Shown here in pieces: positions 28,397-36,552 of a DNA stretch of 64,000 nucleotides. The stretch spans positions 5,213,001 through 5,277,000 of the forward strand of contig NZ_JAQFIL010000001.1 of assembly GCF_029504655.1 (NCBI RefSeq), read 5' to 3'. The notes below the pieces were generated by a model. It saw only the letters and a list, made by a program, of their open reading frames with translations, was not told the DNA's origin and did no database searches. The position numbers and the translations under genes are program-made. How positions within the stretch are numbered: the first letter of the stretch is position 1; each line of letters begins with the position of its first letter. Origin of the DNA: Catalinimonas alkaloidigena (lineage in GTDB: Bacteria > Bacteroidota > Bacteroidia > Cytophagales > Cyclobacteriaceae).

Positions 28397-28607
28397 GACC
28401 GCTTTCTTTTTTTGATTGTTTATCTTCATGACTTCTGTGCCCGCCATGTCCCCCATGGCTGCCCATTATAAAGAGGTGAGCCACAAAAAAAATGATCATA
28501 AAAACAAACAGTGAATTGGTTCCATTGAACCCAAAGACAGGCAATAGGAATAGTAGAAGGAATATTCCCAAGCACCCTATTAACATCCATAGCATGTGAT
28601 TTTTCAT
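28377..28607 (-). CDS. Small His-rich membrane protein, DUF2933-like
   Basis: Protein of 76 aa with two adjacent hydrophobic helices (LWMLIGCLGIFLLLFLLPVF and SLFVFMIIFFVAHLFIMGSH) and a polar C-terminus packed with His (GGHGGHRSHED and HATHQH). This matches the general form of DUF2933 proteins, which occur in metal-resistance islands. The His tail may bind copper or zinc. It is 4 bases downstream of the universal stress protein gene and overlaps the next gene. Confidence 0.62.
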   Translation of the reverse strand: MKNHMLWMLIGCLGIFLLLFLLPVFGFNGTNSLFVFMIIFFVAHLFIMGSHGGHGGHRSHEDKQSKKESGHATHQH

Positions 28608-28611
28608 ATCG

Positions 28612-29445
28612 TTATCGGTTAAGGTTAATACTTAGTATAGGTATATCGGCATGGTTTGCCAGGTTTTCGGTAATGCTCTTTCCTATCAGGTTAAAAAAGC
28701 CGGACCTCCCATGTGTAGTTAATGCAATAAGGTCAGCATTTACAGATTCGGAAAACTTTAGAATGCCACGTTCTTCATTTAGCGAATTGTAGATGTTGGT
28801 GGTGCAGGTTCCTCCGCGAGGACAGGTTTCATGAAAAGCATGCATTTTCTCAAGGCTCCTGTCCGTCTCCTCAAATGAAAACGGCACATTGACATAAAGA
28901 AGGTGAATATTGGATTCGTTGAGATCAGCGAACTTCACCACGGTCTTAAAGGGTTCTTTGACATCTTCTTCAAAATTGGATGCAAAAACCACATTTTTAA
29001 CGGGCCACTTAGACTTTTCTTTGATGATCAATACCGGAACCGAAGCGTCTCTTAGTACCTTTTGGGCATTGGACCCTACAAACAATTCTTTTGCACCAGA
29101 GGCGCCATGGGAACCCATGACCACAAAATCATGATGATGAAAGGGAATATGTTTGAGGATTTCCTCTCTACCCACATCAAACACTAGAAACTGTACAGCT
29201 TTCAAACCTTTGTTTTCCGCTTCCTTTACCAGCTTATTAAGCTCGCTCTTCGCATGCCCGATTTCCTTTAATGTTTCGGGAAATCGCTGCTCCTTCTCCT
29301 TATTAAGTTTAACCCACTGCACTGGCGTGATCTGTAAGTGCAAAAAATGAATCTCCGCACCTGATTTCTCGGCTATGGCAATGGCAATATCCGCAGCCCG
29401 GTTAGCTGTTTCTGAAAAGTCGGTTGGAACTAAAATATTTTTCAT
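28612..29445 (-). CDS. Universal stress protein, two UspA domains
   Basis: Cytoplasmic protein of 277 aa made of two UspA domains. The first begins NILVPTDFSETANRAADIAI and contains VMGSHGASGAKELFVGSNAQ near 108-127; the second contains LTTHGRSGFFNLIGKSITEN near 250-269. Both keep the G-x2-G-x9-G(S/N) nucleotide-binding pattern, so ATP binding is likely. Its start overlaps the end of the PII-like gene (4 bases), so translation is coupled. A CPRGGTC segment near residues 210-216 is an unusual Cys pair in this family. Confidence 0.92.
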   Translation of the reverse strand: MKNILVPTDFSETANRAADIAIAIAEKSGAEIHFLHLQITPVQWVKLNKEKEQRFPETLKEIGHAKSELNKLVKEAENKGLKAVQFLVFDVGREEILKHIPFHHHDFVVMGSHGASGAKELFVGSNAQKVLRDASVPVLIIKEKSKWPVKNVVFASNFEEDVKEPFKTVVKFADLNESNIHLLYVNVPFSFEETDRSLEKMHAFHETCPRGGTCTTNIYNSLNEERGILKFSESVNADLIALTTHGRSGFFNLIGKSITENLANHADIPILSINLNR

Positions 29446-29786
29446 AAGTCTCTGTTCTCCAAGTCGGGTTCTAATGTTTTTACTTTGACCATCTCACTAA
29501 CCTCTGTGATATAAATAATACCGTCCCCGGAGTGAGCTGTTTTTCCGTTTTGATGTATAATCTCTAGTGCTTTCTTCACCTTCTTTTCGGGTAAAACAAC
29601 TTCCAGTTTTGCTATTTTAGCGTGAGAAAATGGGTGTCTCAAAGACGGAAAATCCTTACGCTCATCGGTATAGTGACCGGTTCCCTCTCCTTCGAAGACA
29701 GTTAAGCAACAAACTCCTTCTTCGCGCAGATGATTTACAATATCAGGTAATCGATCCGGTCTGACGAAAGCCTTTATTTCTTTCAT
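29442..29786 (-). CDS. PII-like protein (second copy, PII-NG type)
   Basis: Protein of 114 aa with the same start as the first copy (MKEIKAFVRP) and the same PII layout: EGEGTGHYTDERKDFPSLR for the T-loop region, VVLPEKKVKKALEIIHQNG, then SGDGIIYITEVSEMVKVKT. The GlnB tyrosine is missing. Here the gene is tied by overlaps to a SHOCT protein upstream and a universal stress protein downstream rather than to a pump. That suggests it senses energy state (ATP/ADP) for the stress operon rather than nitrogen (inference). Confidence 0.83.
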   Translation of the reverse strand: MKEIKAFVRPDRLPDIVNHLREEGVCCLTVFEGEGTGHYTDERKDFPSLRHPFSHAKIAKLEVVLPEKKVKKALEIIHQNGKTAHSGDGIIYITEVSEMVKVKTLEPDLENRDL

Positions 29787-29995
29787 TTTTGTAACGTCTT
29801 TTTTATGTCTTCATACTCTTCTTTGCTGATTTCACCTTTGGCATACCTTTTTTTCAAAAGGTCTAATGGTGTTTCTTTTATCGTTCTTTGTCCGGGTATA
29901 TCCCAAGGGGTTGCAAAAATCCAAATGATGAAAATCACCCAGATCACCCACCAGATGATGTGCATACCCCAATAGTGTCCTTCAAACCAATGCAT
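29783..29995 (-). CDS. SHOCT-domain small membrane protein
   Basis: Protein of 70 aa: one membrane helix (HIIWWVIWVIFIIWIFATPW) followed by a C-terminal SHOCT motif (PLDLLKKRYAKGEISKEEYEDIKKTL near 43-68). SHOCT is a short oligomerisation domain. It is the first gene of the run that continues with the PII-like and stress proteins, with its stop overlapping the next start. A GATGTACGA element lies about 100 bases upstream. A close relative in form is at 53287-53490. Confidence 0.8.
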   Translation of the reverse strand: MHWFEGHYWGMHIIWWVIWVIFIIWIFATPWDIPGQRTIKETPLDLLKKRYAKGEISKEEYEDIKKTLQK

Positions 29996-30095
29996 GATAT
30001 TTAATTTTATGGTTTCAAATAATTTATCAACCCTTGATCACTGATTGTTATTCAAAATTACGAGAAAGTACGGCTCTCTATTTTCGAAATCTTGT

Positions 30096-30113
30096 CTTTG
30101 ATGTACGATATAT
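30096..30113 (-). promoter_or_regulatory. GATGTACGA-type operator or promoter element, copy 3
   Basis: CTTTGATGTACGATATAT shares the 12-base core TTTGATGTACGA with copy 1. It lies 100 bases upstream of the SHOCT gene and just behind the stop of an HMA-AraC gene. The match is weaker outside the core than between copies 1 and 2, and the spacing differs by about 33 bases. Confidence 0.48.
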
Positions 30114-30127
30114 TGTTCATAAAGTGG

Positions 30128-30988
30128 TTACCTTTTTTTTGTATTTTCTTTTTCATTCAACTTGTTAGAACTCCTGAATAATGCCTTGTTTTGTTGATTG
30201 CTATTGTCAATGAGTAGTCCTTTCAGGCCATCTTTTGTTTCTATACCATAAATAACAGACTTGCCTGCTGCATCTTCATTTTCATCAAACCGGTAGAACT
30301 CTGAAATATTCAATTCCTCAATTTGAAAGCTGGCACACAGATCCTTACATTCCAGACAATCTTCCTTCCTGTTGAAATTATAGGTGTAGCCTTTTTCCCT
30401 TAAGTCGCCCAGTGCTTCAGATAAGTTCTTGTAATACCGGTTCTCGTTTCTCATTACTTCTTTATAATCAGATACAGACAGACCGGTAACACGCTTAAAT
30501 TGACTGGATAGGTAATGGACGGAACTGTATCCGAGCTTAACCGCAATCTCACTTAAGTTCAGTTCATCATACTTTATCAGCTCTTTTACCCTGTCCACTC
30601 TTTTGTTTATGTAGTAGGTCTCTATCGTAAGCCCCTCAATTTTTGAAAAGAGCTTGCTAAGAAAATTGTAATTTTTACCAATTTCGTGTGCCAGAAAATC
30701 AGACAACATCACCTCTTTGGTAGATTTTTCAAGGATTTCTATATAGTGTTGAATTCCAAGCTTAATCTTTTCCATCAGGATTTCTTCTTTGTCTTCAAGA
30801 AGTTCAAACCCATAAGTATTTAACCTGGACGCGATTTTGTCCTTGTTCAGGGCCTCAGGCACTTGTATTGTAGCATGCCCAAGCCGGATCGTTGAAATAA
30901 TTGCTCCGAGTTCCTCTAATTCATTTCGTACAACCAGAATGCATCTCGGGCACACCATATTTTTAATATTCAGATTTAATGTTTTCAT
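30128..30988 (-). CDS. AraC-family regulator with HMA-like sensor and C-terminal extension (copy 2)
   Basis: Protein of 286 aa. The HMA-like domain carries KNMVCPRC (Cys13 and Cys16). The AraC domain follows (RVDRVKELIKYDELNLSEIA near 128-147; LGYSSVHYLSSQFKRVTGLS). Unlike the other two copies it has a further 95 residues, with the Cys cluster CLECKDLC near 208-215, a small domain (KSVIYGIETKDGLKGLLID) and a basic tail. The extension could be a second metal or redox site. It sits between the stress operon and the His-rich secreted protein gene. A short palindrome about 30 bases upstream may be its own operator. Confidence 0.83.
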   Translation of the reverse strand: MKTLNLNIKNMVCPRCILVVRNELEELGAIISTIRLGHATIQVPEALNKDKIASRLNTYGFELLEDKEEILMEKIKLGIQHYIEILEKSTKEVMLSDFLAHEIGKNYNFLSKLFSKIEGLTIETYYINKRVDRVKELIKYDELNLSEIAVKLGYSSVHYLSSQFKRVTGLSVSDYKEVMRNENRYYKNLSEALGDLREKGYTYNFNRKEDCLECKDLCASFQIEELNISEFYRFDENEDAAGKSVIYGIETKDGLKGLLIDNSNQQNKALFRSSNKLNEKENTKKR

Positions 30989-31017
30989 CTGTTATAGGGG
31001 TTAAACTTTTTCTGATC

Positions 31018-31032
31018 CTGGATTAAATCCAG
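31018..31032. promoter_or_regulatory. Palindrome upstream of HMA-AraC copy 2
   Basis: CTGGATTAAATCCAG has 7-base perfect arms around one central base and lies 29 bases before the start codon of the regulator. Position and symmetry fit an operator for autoregulation, but a palindrome this short can arise by chance. Confidence 0.35.
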
Positions 31033-31228
31033 TGATTGCGAAGGAGTATCAGCCGATCTAAATCTTATTGCTCATTACCAAATGAATGATTTCAACAATA
31101 ATTTAAGGTCGGCAATACATTGCCCTCGCAGAAAAAGTGATTAAGAATTATTGAAAAGAATAGAATAAGGCTGATAAGCTTGCGGAGTAGAACATGGCAA
31201 ACTTCACGATCAGCCTAACAGATGAATG

Positions 31229-31696
31229 CTAATTGAGGAAGGATTGAATAAAAATACGAATATGGTTACCACTAACCGGTGGTGGCAGATTGGTATATAA
31301 AAACGGGAGTAATTGCTGATTAAAAGTTTCAACCTCAAAATCTATGGCGTACACCTGATAAAGCACGTGAAAGATGGGAGTCTCAGCCGCTATTTGCTTT
31401 AGCTCATATTTGATTAATGAGGCATAGAGGTTATTCACTACTTCATCACAACACTCATCTTCCTCGCTATCATCATGGCTATGCTTATCATCGTGATGAT
31501 GATCAGTAGCGGCTTTGTTATGATTATGGTCATGTGTTTTTTTTGGGTGAGGATCAGCTTCTTTAACCATAGCAGGATAATTCCCCCACGATATTAATCC
31601 TAAATCACATAGCGCATCGCATACAAATACACTGATAAACCCTGTAAGGAGCAGGGTTACTATGTATTGTTTGATGTTATGCAATTTTCTTATCAT
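31229..31696 (-). CDS. His-rich secreted protein, HYC_CC_PP-like (copy 1)
   Basis: Exported protein of 155 aa from the ATG at 31696. A signal or anchor segment (IVTLLLTGFISVFVCDALC) is followed by a strongly His/Asp-rich part (KKTHDHNHNKAATDHHHDDK), then ECCDEV. The C-terminus is LPPPVSGNHIRIFIQSFLN, nearly identical in its last ten residues to 46967-47419 and close to 37502-37921, a clear HYC_CC_PP protein. The CC pair, PP and FxQSFL tail are kept, while the HYC motif is not. Likely a periplasmic copper/zinc binder beside its HMA-AraC regulator; function unproven. Confidence 0.65.
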   Translation of the reverse strand: MIRKLHNIKQYIVTLLLTGFISVFVCDALCDLGLISWGNYPAMVKEADPHPKKTHDHNHNKAATDHHHDDKHSHDDSEEDECCDEVVNNLYASLIKYELKQIAAETPIFHVLYQVYAIDFEVETFNQQLLPFLYTNLPPPVSGNHIRIFIQSFLN

Positions 31697-31752
31697 GACC
31701 ATTGGCAGTGATACTCTACTATAACATAAGTACATGGTTTAGGGTGGTATTT

Positions 31753-31792
31753 AAATGACATAAATCATTTTTTTCAATGATTTATGTCATTT
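31753..31792. repeat. Perfect 17-bp inverted repeat with 6-base loop
   Basis: AAATGACATAAATCATT (31753-31769) and its exact complement (31776-31792) flank the loop TTTTTC. Each arm also contains TGA-N6-TCA, the spacing of Crp/Fnr-type half sites, so the place could be a double operator for the His-rich protein gene starting at 31696. It could alternatively be a transcription terminator or a remnant of a mobile-element end. Confidence 0.6.
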
Positions 31793-31869
31793 TGCCCCCT
31801 AACACTGCACTAATAAACAAGATTCTTCTTACAAAAATGAGAATCAAAAATAAATCAACTTGTTTTATT

Positions 31870-32946
31870 TAGGACTTTCGCTTTGCATTAAAGATAGCTT
31901 ACATTATTTGGATGATAAAGAAAGAAGACTATATCCGCTACCTGATTAGTACTCACACTAATTATACAGCTACGCATCTTGCAGAGCATAGTGCTAAACT
32001 AAGTCATGATGCGGTAAGTGATTTTTTGCGGCGTGAGCATTTCTCACCCTCTCAGCTTTGGGAAGTAGTTAGTTCTCATATTGATGATCATGCAAAGTCG
32101 GCCATTATCGTAGATGATAGTGTTCAAGATAAGAGGTACTCCCGCTTCATAGAGTTAGTCAAATGCCAGTATTCAGGCAATGAGCATGGCACTGTGCGCG
32201 GTATTGGCTTAGTGAATTTTGTACATTCAGGTGGGAATGATGGGGATTTTTGGCCAATTGACTACCGTATCTATCATCCAGATACGGATGGCAAGACCAA
32301 GAATGATCATTTTCAAGAGATGTTTGCCAGACTTATTACTCACAAACACTTTAAAGCCAGAACCATCCTATTTGATACCTGGTATGGCTCAGTGGATAAC
32401 CTAAAGCTAATTCATCGCAGTAGTTGGACATTCTTTACTACCCTAAAGAGCAACCGTAAGGTGAGTGTAAGCCGAGACATCGGTTATCAACATCTGGATG
32501 AATTGATATTTAATGAGCAGGCTTTAGTGCAGGGATTAGTGGTCAAACTACAAAAATTGCCCTTTCAAGTGAAACTTTTCAAGATAGTGGCCACAGACGG
32601 CCGCATTGAATGGATTGTTACAAATGATCTAGACCAGAATGTTAACTGCTTTGTTGCTGAATTAAAGAATGAAAACCGTTGGCAGGTGGAAGATTTTCAC
32701 AGTCATGCCCGACCGGGAGGGTTCAAACAGTTAACTGGTTCAGAAAAATGTCAATCACGCAAAGCACGTGCCCAGCGAAATCATCTAGCCTGTTGCTACC
32801 ACGCATGGATCTCCTTAAAGGTAAAAGCCAAGCAACTAGGTACAACGATCTATCAAATTAAGCATGGGCAACTTACTGATTATTTGGTGAATCAGCTTTA
32901 TAACACAACTATTCAAGTTATATAAATCATTGAAGCGAAAGTCCTA
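31870..32946 (+). mobile_element. IS701-like insertion sequence
   Basis: Complete element of 1077 bp. The ends are perfect 14-bp inverted repeats (TAGGACTTTCGCTT at 31870-31883, complement at 32933-32946). A 5-bp direct repeat TTATT lies on either side (31865-31869 and 32947-32951), as expected for target duplication, though in an AT-rich site. It contains one transposase gene. It lies between the His-rich protein gene and the propeller gene and interrupts nothing that I recognise. Confidence 0.82.
31912..32925 (+). CDS. IS701-like DDE transposase
   Basis: Transposase of 337 aa filling the IS. The DDE residues appear in AIIVDDSVQDKRYS near residues 64-77 (first Asp), RTILFDTWYGSVDNL near 148-162 (second Asp) and a C-terminal ENRWQVEDFHSHARPGGF near 264-281 (Glu). 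The pattern fits the IS701/IS4-related group. The frame is intact with an ATG start, and the inverted repeats are perfect, so the element may still be active. Confidence 0.88.
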   Translation: MIKKEDYIRYLISTHTNYTATHLAEHSAKLSHDAVSDFLRREHFSPSQLWEVVSSHIDDHAKSAIIVDDSVQDKRYSRFIELVKCQYSGNEHGTVRGIGLVNFVHSGGNDGDFWPIDYRIYHPDTDGKTKNDHFQEMFARLITHKHFKARTILFDTWYGSVDNLKLIHRSSWTFFTTLKSNRKVSVSRDIGYQHLDELIFNEQALVQGLVVKLQKLPFQVKLFKIVATDGRIEWIVTNDLDQNVNCFVAELKNENRWQVEDFHSHARPGGFKQLTGSEKCQSRKARAQRNHLACCYHAWISLKVKAKQLGTTIYQIKHGQLTDYLVNQLYNTTIQVI

Positions 32947-33017
32947 TTATTTTACAGCATATTTAAGAAATTGTTGAGAAGAATTGACTGTAGCCTGACT
33001 GTAAAATTAACTTTACA

Positions 33018-34064
33018 CTATTCTCTTTTGGAATAAATTTCACTCTCGTTTTCCCATACACAGAAGGTACTATTATCTTTCAAAGATACTACCTCAATAA
33101 AAGCGCCTTCTCCTACCTGAATTTCTTTGCCTGAATCCAGAGACTTGATTTTTAATGTACCGCCATCTTGCCAGGCAACCACCGGGTTTTTCTGCCCTCT
33201 GATGCTACTGGCTCTTCCCTCTCCAACTTGCATTTCCTTTTTTCCAGGTTGGGCATAGAATATTTTGCCCTCCCGCTGCCAGCTCGTATGCACTTCATTT
33301 TGATCATCAATCAAAACTCCACCACCATCCATAGGGCAACCTTTTAACGGCCAGGTCTCTTCCCCCAATTTTTTTGGGAGAGCAAATGAAAGTTTATCAG
33401 CCTCAGATTGCATCACATACATATCTCTGGAGCCATCCAACCAATTTCTAAACATCACATAAACTTTAGAGTCGCCCAAAGCAATGTTAGGTTTACAGCA
33501 CTCACAGACGGTTCCATCAGGGGATTGATAAGCCAATACATTTTTTGACCATTGCTCTCCTGCTTTTCTCTTAGCTACATAAACCTTGTTATTTTTGTCT
33601 AATCGGACGTCAAGCCAGACCGCAAAAAAATTATCCTGATCATCAGCAGCAATACTCATCAGACCTTCAGGAGCAGATGCGGGAACATCATTTACATTGG
33701 CGATCTTTTTCCATTGATTAATTTCATGATTAAGCTGAAAGGTATGAATATTTCCATCATTACTCATAGCAGTGACAAGCGAATAGTTAGCAGAACTGGC
33801 TATCTGAGGACCTCTTGACATACCCAGATGCATTCCTTTTAGCTGGGCTATAAGTTCAGGTTTTGAGAAAGTTTTGCCTTGATCTGAAGAGTTCATTACC
33901 ATGATTGAATCATTGGTTCCAAACACGATACGCATTACTCCTTGTGGATCTACAGATATTTGAGGTTGCCTGCCCTTGGCCAGTTGATTTTGTGCATTCG
34001 CATGAGAAAACACTTGCAGGTAGAGAGCTACACTCAGAAACAAGAAAGGTAAGAAGAGTTTCAT
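33018..34064 (-). CDS. Exported sialidase-fold beta-propeller protein with CECC motif
   Basis: Exported protein of 348 aa with a signal peptide (LFLPFLFLSVALYLQVFSHANA). The mature part has repeated propeller blades (PQISVDPQGVMRIVFG; SSDQGKTFSKP, an Asp-box-like motif; LMSIAADDQDNFFAVWLD), as in the sialidase/BNR superfamily. A striking CECCKPNIAL near residues 187-196 and GCPMDGGGV near 246-254 add Cys and Met ligands seen in propeller proteins of copper islands. True sialidase activity is unlikely, since the catalytic Arg triad is not evident. Possibly a periplasmic copper or redox protein (inference). The gene is convergent with the IS. Confidence 0.65.
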   Translation of the reverse strand: MKLFLPFLFLSVALYLQVFSHANAQNQLAKGRQPQISVDPQGVMRIVFGTNDSIMVMNSSDQGKTFSKPELIAQLKGMHLGMSRGPQIASSANYSLVTAMSNDGNIHTFQLNHEINQWKKIANVNDVPASAPEGLMSIAADDQDNFFAVWLDVRLDKNNKVYVAKRKAGEQWSKNVLAYQSPDGTVCECCKPNIALGDSKVYVMFRNWLDGSRDMYVMQSEADKLSFALPKKLGEETWPLKGCPMDGGGVLIDDQNEVHTSWQREGKIFYAQPGKKEMQVGEGRASSIRGQKNPVVAWQDGGTLKIKSLDSGKEIQVGEGAFIEVVSLKDNSTFCVWENESEIYSKRE

Positions 34065-34212
34065 AAGTTATTGGTTACAATATGATGGCAATCTAATACA
34101 CATAAAATTAATATTTATGGCAAGCTTAATTCTTTTTTAACTTTTTACATCTCCATGATTATAAGGGTTTCAATTAACCTTCTTATTCTTCATAAGAATA
34201 AAGGTTTTTAAC

Positions 34213-34407
34213 ATGAGGACTGTGATCACTTTATATATCAAAAACATGGTTTGTGACCGTTGTATCATGATGGTAGAACAGCTTTTCCATCAAGCAGGAT
34301 TGCCCCCCCTGTCTGTTAGCCTTAGTGAGGTAAAAATTGAAGGAGAAGCATTGACATAAGATCAAAAAGCGCAACCTCATGACTTAATGACAAAAAAAAG
34401 GTTTTGA
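34213..34407 (+). pseudogene. Fossil HMA domain of an HMA-AraC regulator
   Basis: An ATG at 34213 opens 48 codons that match the N-terminus of the HMA-AraC regulators: LYIKNMVCDRCIMMVEQLF, with the Cys pair 14/17 kept (CDRC). A TAA at 34357-34359 interrupts; after it the same frame continues with recognisable HMA sequence (DQKAQPHDLMTKK) to a second stop at 34405. No AraC part follows. The gene has lost its DNA-binding half. The remaining bases to 34633 show no gene. A short free HMA peptide could still be made, but decay is the simpler reading. Confidence 0.7.
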
Positions 34408-34633
34408 AAGAACATAAGCATTCGTCCGGAATCACTGTAGCAGGAAGCGCAAATCAATGTTTTTCATTCAGCTCTTTCAAAACAAGAATTCATACATAAT
34501 AGACATAATACTATACAGCTTACTCAAGCTTGTCTAAATACTTTTGAAGGAAATTTCTAAAGAGATAATAATCATGCATTTCAATCTCAAAAAGACCTAT
34601 ATGACATGATTATAAGGCTAAAATGAGTAAGTG

Positions 34634-35212
34634 ATGAGATACATTAAAAAATATGGTTGGGTTCTGGTGCTGGCTATTTCGCTAATGGCAGGCAGACAGT
34701 CAATAGCGCAACAAAGCTATGTACTTTCTTCTGATCAGCAGTTGAAGGTAGAAGGCACTTCTACCATTCATGATTGGGACATGATATCTGATAAAGCCAC
34801 GGGCAATGCAAAGATTGAATTGAATGCCGACAATATCACAGATATCAACTCATTTGCTGTCAACCTGCCTGTTATTTCCTTAAAAAGTGGCAAAGGAAGC
34901 ATGGACGACAATGCTTATGAGGCACTCCTGGCAAAGCAATATCCGCAAATACAATTTGAACTGACGAAGGTAGAAAACATTACAGGTCAAATGATCAAGG
35001 CAGAAGGTAAAATCACTATTGCCGGAACCGCTCGCGTGATTCTGCTTCAAGTCAATTACAAGGTTTCGGAGGGGGAGATTCTTTTTAGCGGGGGATTTCC
35101 CATCACTTTCACACAATATAAAATTGACCCTCCAAAAGCCATGTTTGGAACAATCAAAACTGGCGATGAACTACAAATTTCTTTTGAAGCAACTTTTAAG
35201 TTAATAAACTAA
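34634..35212 (+). CDS. YceI-family periplasmic protein
   Basis: Exported protein of 192 aa (ATG at 34634; a GTG three bases earlier is possible). A signal peptide (WVLVLAISLMAGRQSIAQQ) precedes the YceI lipocalin-like fold: SYVLSSDQQLKVEGTSTIHDW, LPVISLKSGKGSMDDNAYEAL, YPQIQFELTKVENI, GKITIAGTAR and YKIDPPKAMFGTIKTGDELQI. YceI proteins bind lipid-like, often polyprenyl, ligands; copies in copper clusters are common, with an unclear role. It starts a plus-strand run with the porin-like gene 13 bases later. Confidence 0.88.
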   Translation: MRYIKKYGWVLVLAISLMAGRQSIAQQSYVLSSDQQLKVEGTSTIHDWDMISDKATGNAKIELNADNITDINSFAVNLPVISLKSGKGSMDDNAYEALLAKQYPQIQFELTKVENITGQMIKAEGKITIAGTARVILLQVNYKVSEGEILFSGGFPITFTQYKIDPPKAMFGTIKTGDELQISFEATFKLIN

Positions 35213-35225
35213 AATTCAGATAATT

Positions 35226-36494
35226 ATGAAAACGAGTAACAATTGGTATAGAGCCACCATACTTTCACTGGTGCTTCTTACATCAGGTGCAGTGTATGCG
35301 CAGCAGCCTGCCCTACAGTATTTCCGGCCTAATGATAAAGCCGGGCTTAATGTATTTGAACCTTCCAAGCAAGATACCGTGGAGTTTGATGGAGTTAAAG
35401 TACGTATAGGAGGTGATTTTGCCATGCAGTTCCAAAGTATAAACCAAACAAACTCATTGGACAGCCTGGTAGAATTGGGGACAAATTTTAACCTTCCTAC
35501 AGCCAACCTCAACATTGATGTCCAGCTATATGATGGATTGAGAATGCATTTGAGAACTTATCTATCTTCTCAAAACCATCGCGAAGCATGGGTAAAAGGA
35601 GGTTATCTTCAAATTGACAAATTGGACTTTATAAAACCGGATTTTTTGCAAGGTTTTATGGATGTAGCCCGTATAACCATTGGCTTGGACGAGTTCAATT
35701 ATGGAGATGCCCACTTCAGAAGAAGTGATAATGCACGGGCCATTTTTAATCCATTTGTAGGCAATTATATCATGGATGCTTTTTCTACCGAGGCTTTCGG
35801 TGAGCTTACTATTATGAAAAATGGTTTTTTGGGAGTCATTGGAATAACAAATGGTAAATTGAATCAAAATGTAGTAGTCAATGACAACTCTGACAACAAA
35901 GCTTCCTTTTTCGGAAAACTGGGTTATGATAACCAGTTGAGTGATGATTTCAGATTGCGTTTGACAGGCTCCTGGTATATTAACAAAGGAACCACTACAG
36001 GAACCTGGATCTATGGTGGAGACCGTGCCGGGAGCAGATATTATAGCGTAATGGAGACCTTAGATGGAGATGGAGGGCCTTTTGAAGGGAGGTTCAACCC
36101 AAGATTCAGAGAATTAACTGCTATTCAGATCAACCCGTATATCAAATACAAAGGGTTGGAATTTTTTGGTATATACGAGGTAGCCTCAAACAGTGACGAT
36201 CAAGGCGGAGGAGCTTTTACACAGTTAGCAGGAGAACTCCTTTATCGTTTTGGAAATACAGAACAGTTTTACCTGGGAGGACGATACAATACCGTTTCCG
36301 GAGAAATGGTAGAAAATGCTCTAACACAAGAAATAAATCGCCTGAATATAGGAGGTGGCTGGTATATGACCAAAAACGTAATGGCCAAGCTGGAATATGT
36401 AAATCAAAAATATGAAGGTGAAGGCTGGACAGGTACCAAATATAATGGAGGCGAATTTGATGGTATCAACATTGAGGCAGTAATTAGCTTTTAA
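35226..36494 (+). CDS. Porin-like outer-membrane beta-barrel protein
   Basis: Exported protein of 422 aa with signal peptide (ATILSLVLLTSGAVYAQQ). The mature chain has alternating amphipathic strands typical of a porin (VRIGGDFAMQFQSINQTN; LNIDVQLYDGLRMHLRTYLS; GELLYRFGNTEQFYLGGRYN) and ends in Phe (NIEAVISF), the usual outer-membrane barrel signal. I do not recognise a precise family; it resembles Bacteroidota OprO/P-like or uncharacterised porins. It lies between two YceI genes, which suggests a shared role in the envelope. Confidence 0.7.
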   Translation: MKTSNNWYRATILSLVLLTSGAVYAQQPALQYFRPNDKAGLNVFEPSKQDTVEFDGVKVRIGGDFAMQFQSINQTNSLDSLVELGTNFNLPTANLNIDVQLYDGLRMHLRTYLSSQNHREAWVKGGYLQIDKLDFIKPDFLQGFMDVARITIGLDEFNYGDAHFRRSDNARAIFNPFVGNYIMDAFSTEAFGELTIMKNGFLGVIGITNGKLNQNVVVNDNSDNKASFFGKLGYDNQLSDDFRLRLTGSWYINKGTTTGTWIYGGDRAGSRYYSVMETLDGDGGPFEGRFNPRFRELTAIQINPYIKYKGLEFFGIYEVASNSDDQGGGAFTQLAGELLYRFGNTEQFYLGGRYNTVSGEMVENALTQEINRLNIGGGWYMTKNVMAKLEYVNQKYEGEGWTGTKYNGGEFDGINIEAVISF

Positions 36495-36506
36495 ACAGGG
36501 GAAGAT

Positions 36507-36534
36507 GTGCCGGATACTAATTCCGGCACTTTTC
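36507..36534 (+). terminator. Rho-independent terminator after the porin-like gene
   Basis: Seven-base GC-rich stem (GTGCCGG at 36507-36513, complement at 36523-36529) with a 9-base loop, followed by TTTT. It starts 12 bases after the porin stop codon. Confidence 0.75.
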
Positions 36535-36552
36535 TGAATACTGATTTACAAA

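Noticed and set aside
28612..29445. Possible horizontal origin judged from codon use
   Set aside because: By eye base composition does not differ clearly from neighbours; without computing codon statistics I do not claim it.
31168..31216. AGGCTGAT/ATCAGCCT arms after the His-rich protein gene as a terminator
   Set aside because: Arms of 8 bases are separated by 33 bases with no T-run; too weak to list as a feature.
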